From assembly GCF_900108065.1 (NCBI RefSeq), contig NZ_FNVQ01000003.1, positions 372,001 through 436,000 on the forward strand: a stretch of DNA of 64,000 bases, written 5' to 3'. This DNA is from Marinobacterium lutimaris. GTDB lineage: Bacteria > Pseudomonadota > Gammaproteobacteria > Pseudomonadales > Balneatricaceae. Below the pieces are notes generated by a model. That model ran no database searches and was not told the DNA's origin. It saw only the letters and a program-made list of their open reading frames with translations. The position numbers and the translations under genes were made by a program. Positions 34,522-44,288 of this stretch are shown piece after piece (position 1 is the first letter of the stretch; every line of letters begins with the position of its first letter).

Positions 34522-34734
34522 TTAATGCCTGGTCGGAGTGAACGGCTGCTCTTCTGGATCCAGGCCGGTACTGTAGTCATCCAGGGAGGGTTCTGCGGCG
34601 ATCTGGTAGCTTTCGCTGGCCCACTCACCTAGATCGATCAGACGGCAGCGCTTACTGCAGAATGGACGGAACTTGTTTTCCGGGCTGTAGACGGTTTCTT
34701 TGCCACATTGCGGACATTTAATCGCTTTACTCAT
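34522..34734 (-). CDS. yacG: DNA gyrase inhibitor YacG
   Basis: A 70-residue zinc protein. The four-cysteine site is CPQCGK and [13 protein letters not shown], the hallmark of YacG. In E. coli YacG binds GyrB and blocks DNA binding by gyrase. Its acidic C-terminal tail ([16 protein letters not shown]) is longer than the minimal domain but normal for the family. It lies 27 bp after coaE and is probably co-transcribed with it; pilD-coaE-yacG clustering is common in Pseudomonas and relatives. It converges with pilD across a REP pair. Confidence 0.93.
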   Translation of the reverse strand: MSKAIKCPQCGKETVYSPENKFRPFCSKRCRLIDLGEWASESYQIAAEPSLDDYSTGLDPEEQPFTPTRH

Positions 34735-34761
34735 ACAGATTTGCTCCGCTTTGCTTTCTCT

Positions 34762-35397
34762 TTACACACTAGCGTTTGCGTTTGCAGGCTCTCGATCGAC
34801 ATAATCGATCAGTTGCCGATGCAGGGATTCCACCTGCTCTCTTAAATGTTTCAGGCTCCCGCCGTTGTCGAGCAGATGGTCCGCCCGCCGGGTTCGTTCT
34901 ACCCTGCTGCACTGAGACGCCAGAATCTTTTCTACTTGCTCTGCGCTTACCTTATCCCGGGTGAGGGTACGTTCAATCTGGGTCTGCTTATCCACATCGA
35001 CCACGATCACCCTATCCACCAGATCGACCTGACCTGACTCGATCAGCAGCGGCGACACCAGCATGACATAAGGCGCCTCAGACGCCGCCAGGCGTTCACG
35101 GATACGCTGATTAATAAGCGGATGCAGCAACTGTTCAAGCCACTTTCTCTCCGACACCTCTGCGAACACACGCTCACGAAGCGCCCTGCGATCAAGGCAA
35201 CCGTCACTTTGAATGACATCATTCCCGAAGTGTTCGGCAATAAGCTCAAGAGCTGGCTCACCGGGCTCCACGACCTCCCGAGCGATAAGGTCTGCATCAA
35301 CAACAGGAACACCAAGCCCGGCAAACATATTGGCAGCGGCGCTCTTGCCACTGCCGATGCCTCCGGTCAGCCCGACTTTTAGCGCATGCCCTGTCAC
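34762..35397 (-). CDS. coaE: Dephospho-CoA kinase
   Basis: A 211-residue P-loop kinase that phosphorylates dephospho-CoA, the last step of coenzyme A synthesis. Walker A GLTGGIGSGKSAAA, the DADLIAREVV motif and the PLLIESG lid region are intact. I chose the GTG at 35397, which overlaps the stop of the upstream Nudix gene as GTGA and starts the protein as MTGHALKVGLTGG. A GTG at 35409 is the alternative and adds four residues. Translational coupling to the upstream gene is therefore likely. yacG follows after 27 bp. Confidence 0.93.
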   Translation of the reverse strand: MTGHALKVGLTGGIGSGKSAAANMFAGLGVPVVDADLIAREVVEPGEPALELIAEHFGNDVIQSDGCLDRRALRERVFAEVSERKWLEQLLHPLINQRIRERLAASEAPYVMLVSPLLIESGQVDLVDRVIVVDVDKQTQIERTLTRDKVSAEQVEKILASQCSRVERTRRADHLLDNGGSLKHLREQVESLHRQLIDYVDREPANANASV

Positions 35398-36380
35398 CGA
35401 GCCCACCACTCAGAGATCGATGCGATACCCTGGGCGCCCTGCTGCCAGGCCCCAGGCAGCTCTTTACCGCTCATACCACCCAGGGCATAGACCGGAATCA
35501 CCGCCTTTTCACTAAGATCGAAAAAGCCCGACCAGCCGAGGGTTGCAGCTCCCCGGTGCGAAGGTGTCTCGTTCACCGGAGAGAGGGTCACGAAATCCAG
35601 ACCGAGCTCAGCGGCACGAACCAGCTCAGCCTCATTGTGGCAGGATGCGCTGAGCCAGCGGCCGGCAAACTGCTCAGGCTCGTGCAGCTCATTCAGCCTT
35701 GCAGAGTTCAGGTGCAACCGCTCTGCGCCGAGTTTATTGGCCAGATGAATACTGGCGTTGAGTATCAGCGGGTAGCCCTGTTCTTCGCACCAAGGCAGAA
35801 GCCGCTGAAACAGATCTCCCAGCCGCTCCTCATCAAGCAGTGGATCACGCAGCATAAATTGCACGCTGCCCGATGCCAGACCCGCACTATCAACGGCATT
35901 AAGCATTCTCTGTTTCACCGAGTCGGCAGTCTCATCCTCGAGGCTGCCAGTGATCCATAGCCGCGGCGGCAGCTGGGCAGCACTGACGATAGGCCGATTC
36001 GCAGCTGGAAACTCATAGTCATTCAACTGAGCGGGACCCACCCAACGAACTGGCTGCCCCTCTTTTCCATGAGCGTCGCCGGTAAAACCATCAACCCGCC
36101 ATACATCCAGCAGCACCGATTTATCCGGGTAATGATGGCTGATGCGGATCAGTGGTCGCGCCTTATCGACTCTGATACCCAGCTCTTCATCCAACTCCCG
36201 CGCAAGCGCGACCTGTACAGGCTCTCCAGGCTCAACCTTACCGCCCGGAAACTCCCACAGGCCGCCCTGATGCTTGTCGCTGGGGCGCTTCGCGATAAGG
36301 ATCTGACCGGCCGCGCCGACGATCACTGCCGCGACCACATGAATCAAACGCTTATCGGATTGCTCGTTCAACTGACTCAT
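35394..36380 (-). CDS. Nudix hydrolase (MutT-like) fused to ThiE-like domain
   Basis: A 328-residue protein. The N-terminal half is a Nudix hydrolase with a perfect box, G47 x5 E53 x7 R61 E62 xx E65 E66 x G68, and FPGGKVEPGEP, as in MutT, which hydrolyses oxidised dGTP. The C-terminal half (about 150-328) folds like thiamine-phosphate synthase (AERLHLNSARL, GLDFVTLSPVNETPSHRGA, YALGGMSGKEL), but it lacks the usual Asn-Asp substrate motif, having LILNASIHLA there. This fusion is conserved in gammaproteobacteria next to argJ/secA. The role of the second domain is not known. It follows argJ by 16 bp. Confidence 0.88.
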   Translation of the reverse strand: MSQLNEQSDKRLIHVVAAVIVGAAGQILIAKRPSDKHQGGLWEFPGGKVEPGEPVQVALARELDEELGIRVDKARPLIRISHHYPDKSVLLDVWRVDGFTGDAHGKEGQPVRWVGPAQLNDYEFPAANRPIVSAAQLPPRLWITGSLEDETADSVKQRMLNAVDSAGLASGSVQFMLRDPLLDEERLGDLFQRLLPWCEEQGYPLILNASIHLANKLGAERLHLNSARLNELHEPEQFAGRWLSASCHNEAELVRAAELGLDFVTLSPVNETPSHRGAATLGWSGFFDLSEKAVIPVYALGGMSGKELPGAWQQGAQGIASISEWWAR

Positions 36381-36396
36381 CTCTCAACAACAACGA

Positions 36397-37611
36397 TCAG
36401 CTGCGGTAGTCCGCGTTGATATGCACATAATCGGTGGAGAGGTCAGTAGTCCAGACCGCTTCGCACACATCGCCACGATTCAGAACTACATGGATCAGAA
36501 TCTCTTCACCATTCATGACCGCCTGCCCCTGCTCTTCGGTATAGCTCGCCGCACGCCCACCTTTCTCAACGATGCAGACATCATTCAGGTAGATCTCGAT
36601 AGCGTTGAGATCCAGATTCTCCACACCAGCGCGGCCGACACAGGCCAGAATACGACCCCAGTTTGGGTCGGAAGCGTAAAGCGCAGTCTTTACCAACGGA
36701 GAATGCGCGATGGTGTAAGCCACATCCAGCGCCTCACGCACGCTCGCAGACTTCTCGACACGTACCTCGACAAACTTGGTTGCCCCCTCGCCATCTCGCA
36801 CGATCGACTGGGCAAGATGCAGCATCAACCGGTTCAGGGCGCTGACAAACTTATCGGCCGCCTCGCCGCTGCTTTCAACTTTCACACCACTACGACCGGT
36901 CGCAGCGAGAATGCAGGAGTCGTTGGTAGAGGTATCGCCATCCACGGTAATACGGTTAAACGACTGCTCGGTGGCAGCCGTCAGCCAAGCCTGTAGCTGC
37001 GCCTGATCGACCTCGGCATCCGTGGCCACATAGCCCAGCATGGTCGCCATATTGGGCATGATCATGCCGGCACCCTTGGAGATGCCGGTCAGTGTGACGG
37101 TTTTACCTTCATGCTCAAACTGCTCACAGCCGGCCTTGGCGCGGGTATCAGTGGTCATGATGCCATGAGCGGCGTTGAGCCAGTTGTCTTCGCTCAGGTC
37201 ACTTTTTGCGGCTTCCAGAGCACCGACGATCTTTGCTACGGGCAGAGGCTCGCCAATCACTCCGGTCGAGAACGGCAGAACCGCTTCGACAGAAACGCCG
37301 GTACGCTCCGCCAGCGCTTCGCAGCAGGCTGTCGCGTCGCGCATACCCTGCTCTCCGGTACCGGCATTGGCGTTACCGGTGTTAACCAGCAGGTAGCGTA
37401 TGGAGCTGGCGGCAAGATGCTTTTTGCTCAATACAACCGGCGCGGCGCAGAAGGCGTTTTTCGTGAACACACCGGCTACCGTTGCGCCCTCGCAGAGCTC
37501 CATCAGCACTATGTCACGTCGCCCCGGCTTCTTGATCCCGGCGGATGCAACGCCAATTCGAAAGCCATCGACAGGTTTAAGTTCAGGCAGGGTATCAGGA
37601 CCAACAGCCAT
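36397..37611 (-). CDS. argJ: Bifunctional ornithine acetyltransferase / N-acetylglutamate synthase
   Basis: A 404-residue arginine-biosynthesis enzyme that transfers acetyl from N-acetylornithine to glutamate (and may also use acetyl-CoA). It is made as a precursor that cuts itself between Ala and Thr in the motif MIMPNMATMLGYVATD, the Thr becoming the nucleophile; this motif is intact. GIMTTDTRAK, DGDTSTNDSC and SDPNWGRILACVGRAG are other family marks. It lies 83 bp after secA across a terminator and is followed closely by the Nudix fusion, the Pseudomonas-like order secA-argJ-nudix. Confidence 0.94.
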   Translation of the reverse strand: MAVGPDTLPELKPVDGFRIGVASAGIKKPGRRDIVLMELCEGATVAGVFTKNAFCAAPVVLSKKHLAASSIRYLLVNTGNANAGTGEQGMRDATACCEALAERTGVSVEAVLPFSTGVIGEPLPVAKIVGALEAAKSDLSEDNWLNAAHGIMTTDTRAKAGCEQFEHEGKTVTLTGISKGAGMIMPNMATMLGYVATDAEVDQAQLQAWLTAATEQSFNRITVDGDTSTNDSCILAATGRSGVKVESSGEAADKFVSALNRLMLHLAQSIVRDGEGATKFVEVRVEKSASVREALDVAYTIAHSPLVKTALYASDPNWGRILACVGRAGVENLDLNAIEIYLNDVCIVEKGGRAASYTEEQGQAVMNGEEILIHVVLNRGDVCEAVWTTDLSTDYVHINADYRS

Positions 37612-37635
37612 GGTGCTTCCTCGCTGATTGTGGGT

Positions 37636-37658
37636 AAAACGCCGGCAATTGCCGGCGT
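37636..37658 (-). terminator. Rho-independent terminator of secA
   Basis: A perfect palindromic stem ACGCCGGC-aatt-GCCGGCGT on the minus strand is followed by TTTTAC, 37 bp after the secA stop and before argJ. The T-run is short, so some read-through into argJ is likely. Confidence 0.7.
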
Positions 37659-37694
37659 AAGTTTATAGCGTTTACGGTGCCTCAGGCTCTCAGG

Positions 37695-40451
37695 TCAGAG
37701 ACGGCCATGGCACTGCTTGTATTTCTTGCCGGAGCCGCAGGGACAGGGATCGTTACGTCCAACTTTCGGCTGATCGCGCACCATGGTCTGTGGCGCTTCA
37801 GCAACCGCCTGCTCGGCTTCATTCTCGGCTTGCGTCTGCTGCTCAGATTCCACCGCTGTGCGCTGCTCGTGCTGATAGTTCATCTGCTGACGCTCAGCCT
37901 GCTCGCGGCGCTCCTGCTCCATCGCTTCGACATCTTCCGGCTGACGAACCTTCACATGACTCAGGATACGGACAACATCGCGCTTGATGTTATCAAGAAG
38001 GTTCTGGAACAGGTTGAACGCCTCGCGCTTGTACTCCTGCTTCGGGTTCTTCTGCGCGTAACCGCGCAGGTGAATCCCCTGACGCAGCAAGTCCATGGTC
38101 TGCAGGTGTTCTTTCCACAGGGTATCGAGCACCTGTAGCATGACCTGCTTCTCGAACATGCGCATGGTTTCGGTACCAACCTGCTCCTCTTTCGCGCGGT
38201 ATTCACCCAGGATAGTTTCCTGAATACGCTCACGCAGAGGCTCTTCATGCAGGCTGTTGTCTTCATCCAGCCACTGCTGGACGGGGACCTTCACGGCGAA
38301 GTCGGTTTCAAGCGATTTCTCCAGGCCAGACACATCCCAGGTTTCGGACAGGCTCTGCGGCGGAATAAACTCGCTGATCAGATTATCGACCACCTCTTCG
38401 CGAACCGCATCGACCGTTTCGGAGATATCGTCCGCCGCCATCAGCTGGTTACGCTGATCATAAATCGCCGAGCGCTGATCGTTGGCCACATCATCGTATT
38501 CCAGCAGCGTTTTACGGATATCGAAGTTACGGCCCTCGACCTTACGCTGGGCTTTCTCGATGGCGTTGCTGACCATCTTGTGCTCGATCGCCTCGCCCTT
38601 TTCCATACCCAGAGCCTGCATGAACTGACGCACACGCTCGGAGGCGAAGATACGCATAAGGTCATCTTCCAGGGACAGGAAGAAACGGGAAGAACCCGGA
38701 TCACCCTGACGGCCGGCACGACCACGTAGCTGGTTATCGATACGGCGTGACTCATGACGCTCGGTACCGATGATGTGCAGACCACCCGCCTGAATAACCA
38801 CCTCATGACGCTGACGCCACTCTTCGGTCGCCTTGTCTACAGCGGCCTGATCACTGCCTTCAGCCAGAGCATCGAGCTCTGCCTCAAGCTTGCCGCCCAG
38901 CTTGATATCAGTACCACGACCGGCCATGTTGGTGGCGATAGTCACCGCGCCCGGACGGCCCGCCTCGGCGATAATATCCGCCTCACGTCCGTGATTCTTG
39001 GCGTTAAGCACGTTGTGCGGCACACCTTCTTTCTTCAGCATGGCCGAGATCAGTTCGGAGGACTCCACCGACGCAGTACCGACCAACACCGGACGGTTAG
39101 TCTCACGGCAGTGTTTGACCTCTTTGGTGATCGCCTCGTACTTCTCCTGCATGGTGAGGTATACGAGGTCGTTGTAATCGATACGGGCAATCGGACGGTT
39201 GGTGGGGATAACCACCACGTCGAGGCCGTAGATCTGACGCAGCTCGAACGCTTCGGTATCGGCGGTGCCGGTCATACCGGAAAGTTTTTCATACAGACGG
39301 AAATAGTTCTGGAAGGTGGTGGAAGCCAGGGTCTGGCTCTCCTGCTGGATAGTCACACCCTCTTTAGCTTCTACCGCCTGGTGCAGGCCTTCAGACCAGC
39401 GACGGCCCGGCATGATGCGGCCGGTATGCTCGTCGACAATCACCACCTGACCATTCTGGACGATGTAGTCCTTGTCACGCTGGAACAGGTAATGAGCACG
39501 CAGGCCCGCCAGCACGTGGTGCAGCAGGTTCAGGTTCTGCGGAGCGTACAGGCTTTCGCCCTCTTTCAGCAGCCCGGCTTCGATCATCAGATCCTCAACC
39601 AGCTGGTGGCCGGCTTCGGTCATATCGACGCTACGGTTTTTCTCGTCGACGGTGAAGTGCTCTTCGATAACCTGAGTAGTATCTTTTGGATCGATCTCAC
39701 CGTGAAACTGCTTCAACTGCGGGATCAGCTGGTTGATCGCCTGGTAGGTCGCGGAGCTGTCTTCGGCTGGGCCGGAGATAATCAGCGGCGTACGCGCCTC
39801 ATCGATCAGAATGGAGTCAACCTCATCGACCACCGCGTAATGGAAATCACGCTGCACCTTGTCCTTGATGCTGAACGCCATGTTGTCGCGCAGGTAGTCA
39901 AAGCCAAATTCGTTGTTGGTTCCGTAGGTGATATCGGCATTGTAAGCGGCGCGCTTCTCTTCCGGGCTCTGGCCGGAGAGGATCACACCGACACTGAGAC
40001 CCAGCGCTTCATACAGCGGGCGCATCCATTCGGCGTCACGGCTTGCCAGGTAGTCGTTGACTGTTACCACATGGACGCCGCGGGCCGGCAGTGCATTCAG
40101 GTAGACCGCCAGCGTACCCACCAGGGTTTTACCCTCACCGGTTTTCATCTCGGCGACTTTACCGTCGTTGAGGCTCATACCGCCGATCATCTGCACATCG
40201 AAATGGCGCATACCCATGATGCGCTTGGACATCTCACGCACGTTGGCGAAAGCTTCCGGCAGCAGCTTATCCAGGTCTTCCCCGTCAGCCAGCCGCTTGC
40301 GGAAGCTTTCAGTCAGTGCCTTGAGCTCTTCGTTGGAGAGTTTTTCGAACTCCGGCTCCAGCGCATTGATCTGTTTAACGATGCGACCCATACGTTTGAG
40401 TTCGCGTTCGTTTTTACTTCCGAAAACTTTCTTGAGTAGTGATGTCAGCAT
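37695..40451 (-). CDS. secA: Preprotein translocase ATPase SecA
   Basis: A 918-residue motor that pushes preproteins through SecYEG. Walker [15 protein letters not shown], Walker [15 protein letters not shown], the preprotein-crosslinking region and helicase-like motif [14 protein letters not shown] are all intact. The C-terminus ends in the zinc tail [19 protein letters not shown], which binds SecB and lipids. Its length is close to E. coli SecA (901). No SecM-like regulator is encoded upstream, unlike in enterics. The 245-bp gap before it contains a predicted promoter with an overlapping inverted repeat. Confidence 0.97.
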   Translation of the reverse strand: MLTSLLKKVFGSKNERELKRMGRIVKQINALEPEFEKLSNEELKALTESFRKRLADGEDLDKLLPEAFANVREMSKRIMGMRHFDVQMIGGMSLNDGKVAEMKTGEGKTLVGTLAVYLNALPARGVHVVTVNDYLASRDAEWMRPLYEALGLSVGVILSGQSPEEKRAAYNADITYGTNNEFGFDYLRDNMAFSIKDKVQRDFHYAVVDEVDSILIDEARTPLIISGPAEDSSATYQAINQLIPQLKQFHGEIDPKDTTQVIEEHFTVDEKNRSVDMTEAGHQLVEDLMIEAGLLKEGESLYAPQNLNLLHHVLAGLRAHYLFQRDKDYIVQNGQVVIVDEHTGRIMPGRRWSEGLHQAVEAKEGVTIQQESQTLASTTFQNYFRLYEKLSGMTGTADTEAFELRQIYGLDVVVIPTNRPIARIDYNDLVYLTMQEKYEAITKEVKHCRETNRPVLVGTASVESSELISAMLKKEGVPHNVLNAKNHGREADIIAEAGRPGAVTIATNMAGRGTDIKLGGKLEAELDALAEGSDQAAVDKATEEWRQRHEVVIQAGGLHIIGTERHESRRIDNQLRGRAGRQGDPGSSRFFLSLEDDLMRIFASERVRQFMQALGMEKGEAIEHKMVSNAIEKAQRKVEGRNFDIRKTLLEYDDVANDQRSAIYDQRNQLMAADDISETVDAVREEVVDNLISEFIPPQSLSETWDVSGLEKSLETDFAVKVPVQQWLDEDNSLHEEPLRERIQETILGEYRAKEEQVGTETMRMFEKQVMLQVLDTLWKEHLQTMDLLRQGIHLRGYAQKNPKQEYKREAFNLFQNLLDNIKRDVVRILSHVKVRQPEDVEAMEQERREQAERQQMNYQHEQRTAVESEQQTQAENEAEQAVAEAPQTMVRDQPKVGRNDPCPCGSGKKYKQCHGRL

Positions 40452-40528
40452 AATTCGACTTTTAACCGGTTGAATGCAAAGCGGGTCGGGCTCATCCCGA
40501 GAGGGGCCTGCATGACAGGATTAACGCA

Positions 40529-40566
40529 GCATTCTACCTATATTGGGCCTCAGAATAGAATGCCAA
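40529..40566 (-). promoter_or_regulatory. Predicted secA promoter with overlapping inverted repeat
   Basis: On the minus strand TTGGCA and TATAGG are 18 bp apart, with transcription starting about 80 bp before secA. The perfect 8-bp inverted repeat GCATTCTA / TAGAATGC (40529-40536 and 40556-40563) spans the spacer and flanks the -10, so a regulator or RNA hairpin is possible. The rest of the 245-bp lpxC-secA gap shows nothing except the stem at 40641. Confidence 0.45.
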
Positions 40567-40640
40567 GGGGCAATAAATAGTTTCCGAGTGAAAACGAAAG
40601 GATTCAAGCAGAGGGCAATACGGGGTAAAACGAGGAGAAC

Positions 40641-40661
40641 GCGACCGGCACAGCCGGTCGC
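40641..40661 (-). terminator. Probable terminator after lpxC
   Basis: A perfect 9-bp GC-rich stem GCGACCGGC / GCCGGTCGC with a 3-base loop lies 36 bp after the lpxC stop. The following tract (TTCTCCTCGTTTTA) is only partly T-rich, so efficiency is uncertain. Confidence 0.6.
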
Positions 40662-40696
40662 GAAGCCTTGGCGGCAAAGAACAGAAGGGGCCTGGA

Positions 40697-41614
40697 TCAG
40701 ACCACCGCAGCAGCCGGGCGCTGATAGGAGATCGGAGCAGTGGCCTCTTCGTCTTCAAAGGTCACGATCTCGTAAGCATCTTCATTGGCGAGTAGTTCAC
40801 GCACCAGCTGGTTGTTCAGGTAGTGCCCGGACTTATAGCCGTAGAATTCGCCGATCAGGCTCTTGCCGAGCTGATACAGATCCCCCACCGCATCCAGAAT
40901 CTTGTGCTTGACGAACTCGTCGTCGTAGCGAAGACCTTCGTCGTTCAGAACGCGATAGTCATCAACCACGATGGCGTTATCGAAGCTGCCGCCCAGCGCC
41001 AGGTTCTGTGAACGCAGATACTCGATATCACGCATGAAGCCGAAGGTACGTGCGCGAGAGACCTCTTTCACGAACGAGGTGCTGGAAAAATCCAGCGAGG
41101 CTTCCATGTTGCCACTGGCAAATGCCGGGTGGTCAAAATCGATGCGGAATCCAACCTTAAAGCCGTCAAACGGCTTGAAGCTGGCAGTCTTGCCATCGTT
41201 GCTGACCGAAACCTCTTTCTTGATACGGATGAACTGCTTAGGCGCATCCTGCTCGAAAATACCCGCCGACTGAATCAGGAACACGAACGGCGCAGCGCTG
41301 CCGTCCATGATCGGTACTTCTTCGGCGCTCAGTTCAACGATAACGTTATCGATACCCAGACCCGCCAGAGCGGACATCAGGTGTTCGATAGTCGCGACGC
41401 GCACTCCATTGCACGACAGATTGCTCGAAAGCATGGTGTCAACGATATTCAGACCACTGGCCTTCACCTCGGCCACCGGATCCAGGTCAGTACGACGGAA
41501 TACGATACCCGTGTTAACCGCAGCGGGTTTCAATGTCATGTAGACCTTCTGCCCGGTGTGGAGACCGATGCCGGTGGCTTTGATGCTGTTTTTGAGAGTG
41601 CGCTGTCTGATCAT
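40697..41614 (-). CDS. lpxC: UDP-3-O-acyl-N-acetylglucosamine deacetylase
   Basis: A 305-residue zinc enzyme, exactly the E. coli length, catalysing the first committed step of lipid A synthesis. Zinc ligands are in [13 protein letters not shown] and in [16 protein letters not shown], which supplies His and Asp. The early [11 protein letters not shown] is also typical. The position after ftsZ is standard and ties lipid A to division-gene expression. A hairpin in the 155-bp spacer may partly separate it from ftsZ. The C-terminal tail is where FtsH/LapB-mediated turnover acts in enterics; whether this applies here is unknown. Confidence 0.96.
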   Translation of the reverse strand: MIRQRTLKNSIKATGIGLHTGQKVYMTLKPAAVNTGIVFRRTDLDPVAEVKASGLNIVDTMLSSNLSCNGVRVATIEHLMSALAGLGIDNVIVELSAEEVPIMDGSAAPFVFLIQSAGIFEQDAPKQFIRIKKEVSVSNDGKTASFKPFDGFKVGFRIDFDHPAFASGNMEASLDFSSTSFVKEVSRARTFGFMRDIEYLRSQNLALGGSFDNAIVVDDYRVLNDEGLRYDDEFVKHKILDAVGDLYQLGKSLIGEFYGYKSGHYLNNQLVRELLANEDAYEIVTFEDEEATAPISYQRPAAAVV

Positions 41615-41649
41615 TCGTCGTGCCGTTATTTTATTCGGTCAAAATTAAC

Positions 41650-41678
41650 GGGCTAGTGTAACAAAACCATGCTAGCCC
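41650..41678 (-). terminator. Possible weak terminator or attenuator between ftsZ and lpxC
   Basis: GGGCTAG and CTAGCCC form a 7-bp stem with a 15-nt loop, followed on the minus strand by GTTAATTTTG. The long loop and broken T-run make it weak; it could equally be part of the lpxC leader. Confidence 0.35.
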
Positions 41679-41769
41679 CACCACTTTCGATCACTCTTTA
41701 TCCAACCATCTACCCAGCTTTTCCATCCAACGGTGGACCCAACTTTCATCCCAGCTTCTGCTGCGTCGA

Positions 41770-42954
41770 TCAGTCCGCCTGACGACGCAGGAATGTCGGG
41801 ATATCCAGCGCACCGTAATCGCTGTCATCACGGCCTTTTTCGCCGGAGTGACGCTCGGACGGTTTATCCAGCAGCGCTTCTTCACGCTGACGTCTCAGGA
41901 TGGTGGGCAGTTCGATCTGGTCGAGATCCAGGGATCCGTCCGCTTTGCGGCCGTTTCCGGTTTTGGAGTGAACTACTTTGATCTCCTGTTCCGCATCGCG
42001 GTCCAGGCCTGTTGCCACTACCGTGACCTTAATATCTTCGCCCAGTTCCGGATCAATGACGGTTCCGACCACAATAGTGGCATCTTCTGAGGCGTACTCC
42101 TCGACGATGTTACCCACTTCGGTGAACTCGCCCAGGCTCAGGTCTTCACCGGCAGCGATGTTCACCAGGATGCCACTGGCGCCCTTGAGGTCGATATCTT
42201 CCAGCAGCGGGCTGCGAATGGCCGCTTCAGCCGCTTCCTGGGCACGGTTATCGCCACGCGCAACCGCGGTACCCATCATCGCCATACCCATCTCAGACAT
42301 AACGGTACGCACGTCAGCAAAGTCGACGTTGATCATACCCGGGCGGGTAATCAGGTCCGCGATCCCCTGCACTGCGCCCTTAAGCACGTTGTTAGCCGCG
42401 TTGAACGCGTTGATCAGGGAGCAGTTCTTACCCAGCACCTGCATCAGTTTTTCGTTCGGGATGATGATCAGGGAGTCCACGTTTTCACGCAGTTCGATGA
42501 TCCCCTGCTCAGCGATCTTCATCCGCTTCTTGCCTTCGAACGGGAACGGCTTGGTCACCACCGCCACGGTAAGAATACCCAGCTCACGGGCGATCTCCGC
42601 CACGATCGGTGCAGCACCCGTTCCGGTACCGCCGCCCATACCTGCGGTGATAAACACCATGTCGGCGCCGTTCAGGGTTTCCGCGATACGCTCACGGTCT
42701 TCCAGCGCCGCGGTACGGCCCACTTCCGGGTTGGCGCCAGCGCCAAGCCCCTTGGTCAGTTCACCGCCGATGTGCAGGGACACACGGGACGCCATGCGAC
42801 CCAGCGCCTGAGCATCGGTGTTGGCACAGATAAACTCGACGCCTTCCACCGTGTTGTCGACCATGTGCTGTACGGCATTACCGCCGCCACCACCAACACC
42901 GACAACCTTGATAACGGCGCTCTGCTGGATATTTTCAATCAGTTCGAATTCCAT
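41770..42954 (-). CDS. ftsZ: Cell-division GTPase FtsZ
   Basis: A 394-residue tubulin homologue that polymerises into the Z ring. The GTP-binding signature [10 protein letters not shown], the glycine loop [15 protein letters not shown] and the T7 synergy loop [15 protein letters not shown] are intact. After a variable linker the conserved C-terminal peptide [12 protein letters not shown], which binds FtsA and ZipA, closes the protein. It lies 65 bp after ftsA in the dcw cluster. That spacer is long enough for an extra promoter, as in other bacteria, though I see none clearly. Confidence 0.98.
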   Translation of the reverse strand: MEFELIENIQQSAVIKVVGVGGGGGNAVQHMVDNTVEGVEFICANTDAQALGRMASRVSLHIGGELTKGLGAGANPEVGRTAALEDRERIAETLNGADMVFITAGMGGGTGTGAAPIVAEIARELGILTVAVVTKPFPFEGKKRMKIAEQGIIELRENVDSLIIIPNEKLMQVLGKNCSLINAFNAANNVLKGAVQGIADLITRPGMINVDFADVRTVMSEMGMAMMGTAVARGDNRAQEAAEAAIRSPLLEDIDLKGASGILVNIAAGEDLSLGEFTEVGNIVEEYASEDATIVVGTVIDPELGEDIKVTVVATGLDRDAEQEIKVVHSKTGNGRKADGSLDLDQIELPTILRRQREEALLDKPSERHSGEKGRDDSDYGALDIPTFLRRQAD

Positions 42955-43019
42955 ACTCTTTCCTCCCGTCAGGGCCTGCGACTACCTTCCGGCTCCTGAC
43001 ATTAACCGTTTAAAAAAAT

Positions 43020-44288
43020 TCAGAAATTACCCTGCAACCAGGTCTTGATTCGTTGCAAAAAGCCCTGACCGGGCTGACTCGCTTTCGTCACATCGGCCTC
43101 CTGTTGAATCAATTCCGGCGCCGCCGGACCATGATCCGCACGGGCGTAATGCAACAGACCTATGCCGGTGGCATAGATCGGATTACCCAGCAGATCTTCC
43201 ATGCCTCTCACTCCCTGAGGGCGAGCAAGCCGCACCGGCATATGGAAAATCTCCTCTGCCAGCTCAACCGCACCCTCCATTTTTGATGTTCCCCCGGTCA
43301 GAACGATGCCCGCTGCCGCCAGATCCTCAAATCCGCTGCGGCGCAGCTCCGCCTGCACCAGGGTGAACAGTTCTTCGTAACGCGGCTCCACCACTTCGGC
43401 CAACGCCTGACGGGAAAGATCCCGTGCCGGGCGGTCGCCAACGCTGGGCACCTTGATCATCTCCTCCGGTCGCGCCAGCTGGGCCAGCGCGCAGGCGTAT
43501 TTGATCTTCAGTTGCTCTGCGTTCAACGTGGGGGTGCGCAGCGCCATGGCGATATCGTTGGTCACCTGGTCCCCTGCTACCGGTATCACCGCCGTATGAC
43601 GGATGGCTCCACCGGTGAAGACGGCGATATCGGTGGTGCCGCCGCCGATATCCACCATGCATACACCCAGGTCCTTTTCATCGTCGGTGAGTACCGAGTA
43701 GCTGGACGCCAGCTGCTCAAGCACTACCGCATCGACTTCAAGGCCACAGCGGCGGATACACTTCTCAATGTTCTGCACTGCGTTAATCGCACCACAGACC
43801 AGGTGAACCTTGGCCTCCAGACGCACACCGGACATCCCCAGCGGCTCCCGAATCCCCTCCTGATGGTCGATCAGGTATTCCTGCGGCAGGATATGCAGGA
43901 TCTTCTGGTCCGCCGGAATGGCCACGGCACGGGCAGCATCAATCACCCGCTCCAGGTCATATTCCGAGACCTCACGATCCTTAACCGCTACGATGCCGTG
44001 GGAGTTGTGGCTGCTGATATGGCTGCCTGCGATCCCCACAGTCACCGAGTGGATCTTGCAGCCCGCCATCAGCTCCGCTTCTTCCACGGCACGCTGAATC
44101 GAATGTACGGTCGACTCAATATTCACCACCACGCCGCGTTTGAGACCACGCGACGGATGCGAACCCACACCGACGATCTCAATGGCGCCGGCATCGGTGA
44201 TCTCGCCCACCAGACACACCACCTTGGATGTGCCGATATCCAGTGCGACGATCATGTTGCTCTGGCTTACTGCCCCTCTATCCTGCAT
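43020..44288 (-). CDS. ftsA: Cell-division actin-like protein FtsA
   Basis: A 422-residue actin-fold ATPase that anchors FtsZ to the membrane through a C-terminal amphipathic helix (GQGFLQRIKTWLQGNF). Phosphate loops MIVALDIGTSKVVCLVGE and VVDIGGGTTDIAVFTGG-like MVDIGGGTTDIAVFTGG, and VLTGGTSKMEGAVELAE are present. I chose the ATG at 44288 (MQDRGAVSQSN), which has AAGAG a few bases ahead and overlaps ftsQ by 11 bp. The longer reading from 44363 would run 86 bp into ftsQ and has no family similarity. Confidence 0.95.
   Translation of the reverse strand: MQDRGAVSQSNMIVALDIGTSKVVCLVGEITDAGAIEIVGVGSHPSRGLKRGVVVNIESTVHSIQRAVEEAELMAGCKIHSVTVGIAGSHISSHNSHGIVAVKDREVSEYDLERVIDAARAVAIPADQKILHILPQEYLIDHQEGIREPLGMSGVRLEAKVHLVCGAINAVQNIEKCIRRCGLEVDAVVLEQLASSYSVLTDDEKDLGVCMVDIGGGTTDIAVFTGGAIRHTAVIPVAGDQVTNDIAMALRTPTLNAEQLKIKYACALAQLARPEEMIKVPSVGDRPARDLSRQALAEVVEPRYEELFTLVQAELRRSGFEDLAAAGIVLTGGTSKMEGAVELAEEIFHMPVRLARPQGVRGMEDLLGNPIYATGIGLLHYARADHGPAAPELIQQEADVTKASQPGQGFLQRIKTWLQGNF

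Noticed and set aside
38754-40439. 561-codon open frame on the plus strand opposite secA
   Set aside because: It is an antisense shadow of secA caused by GC-rich codon use; the translation has no family features.
40452-40696. A SecM-like secretion monitor upstream of secA
   Set aside because: No open frame with signal peptide and arrest motif is present in this gap.
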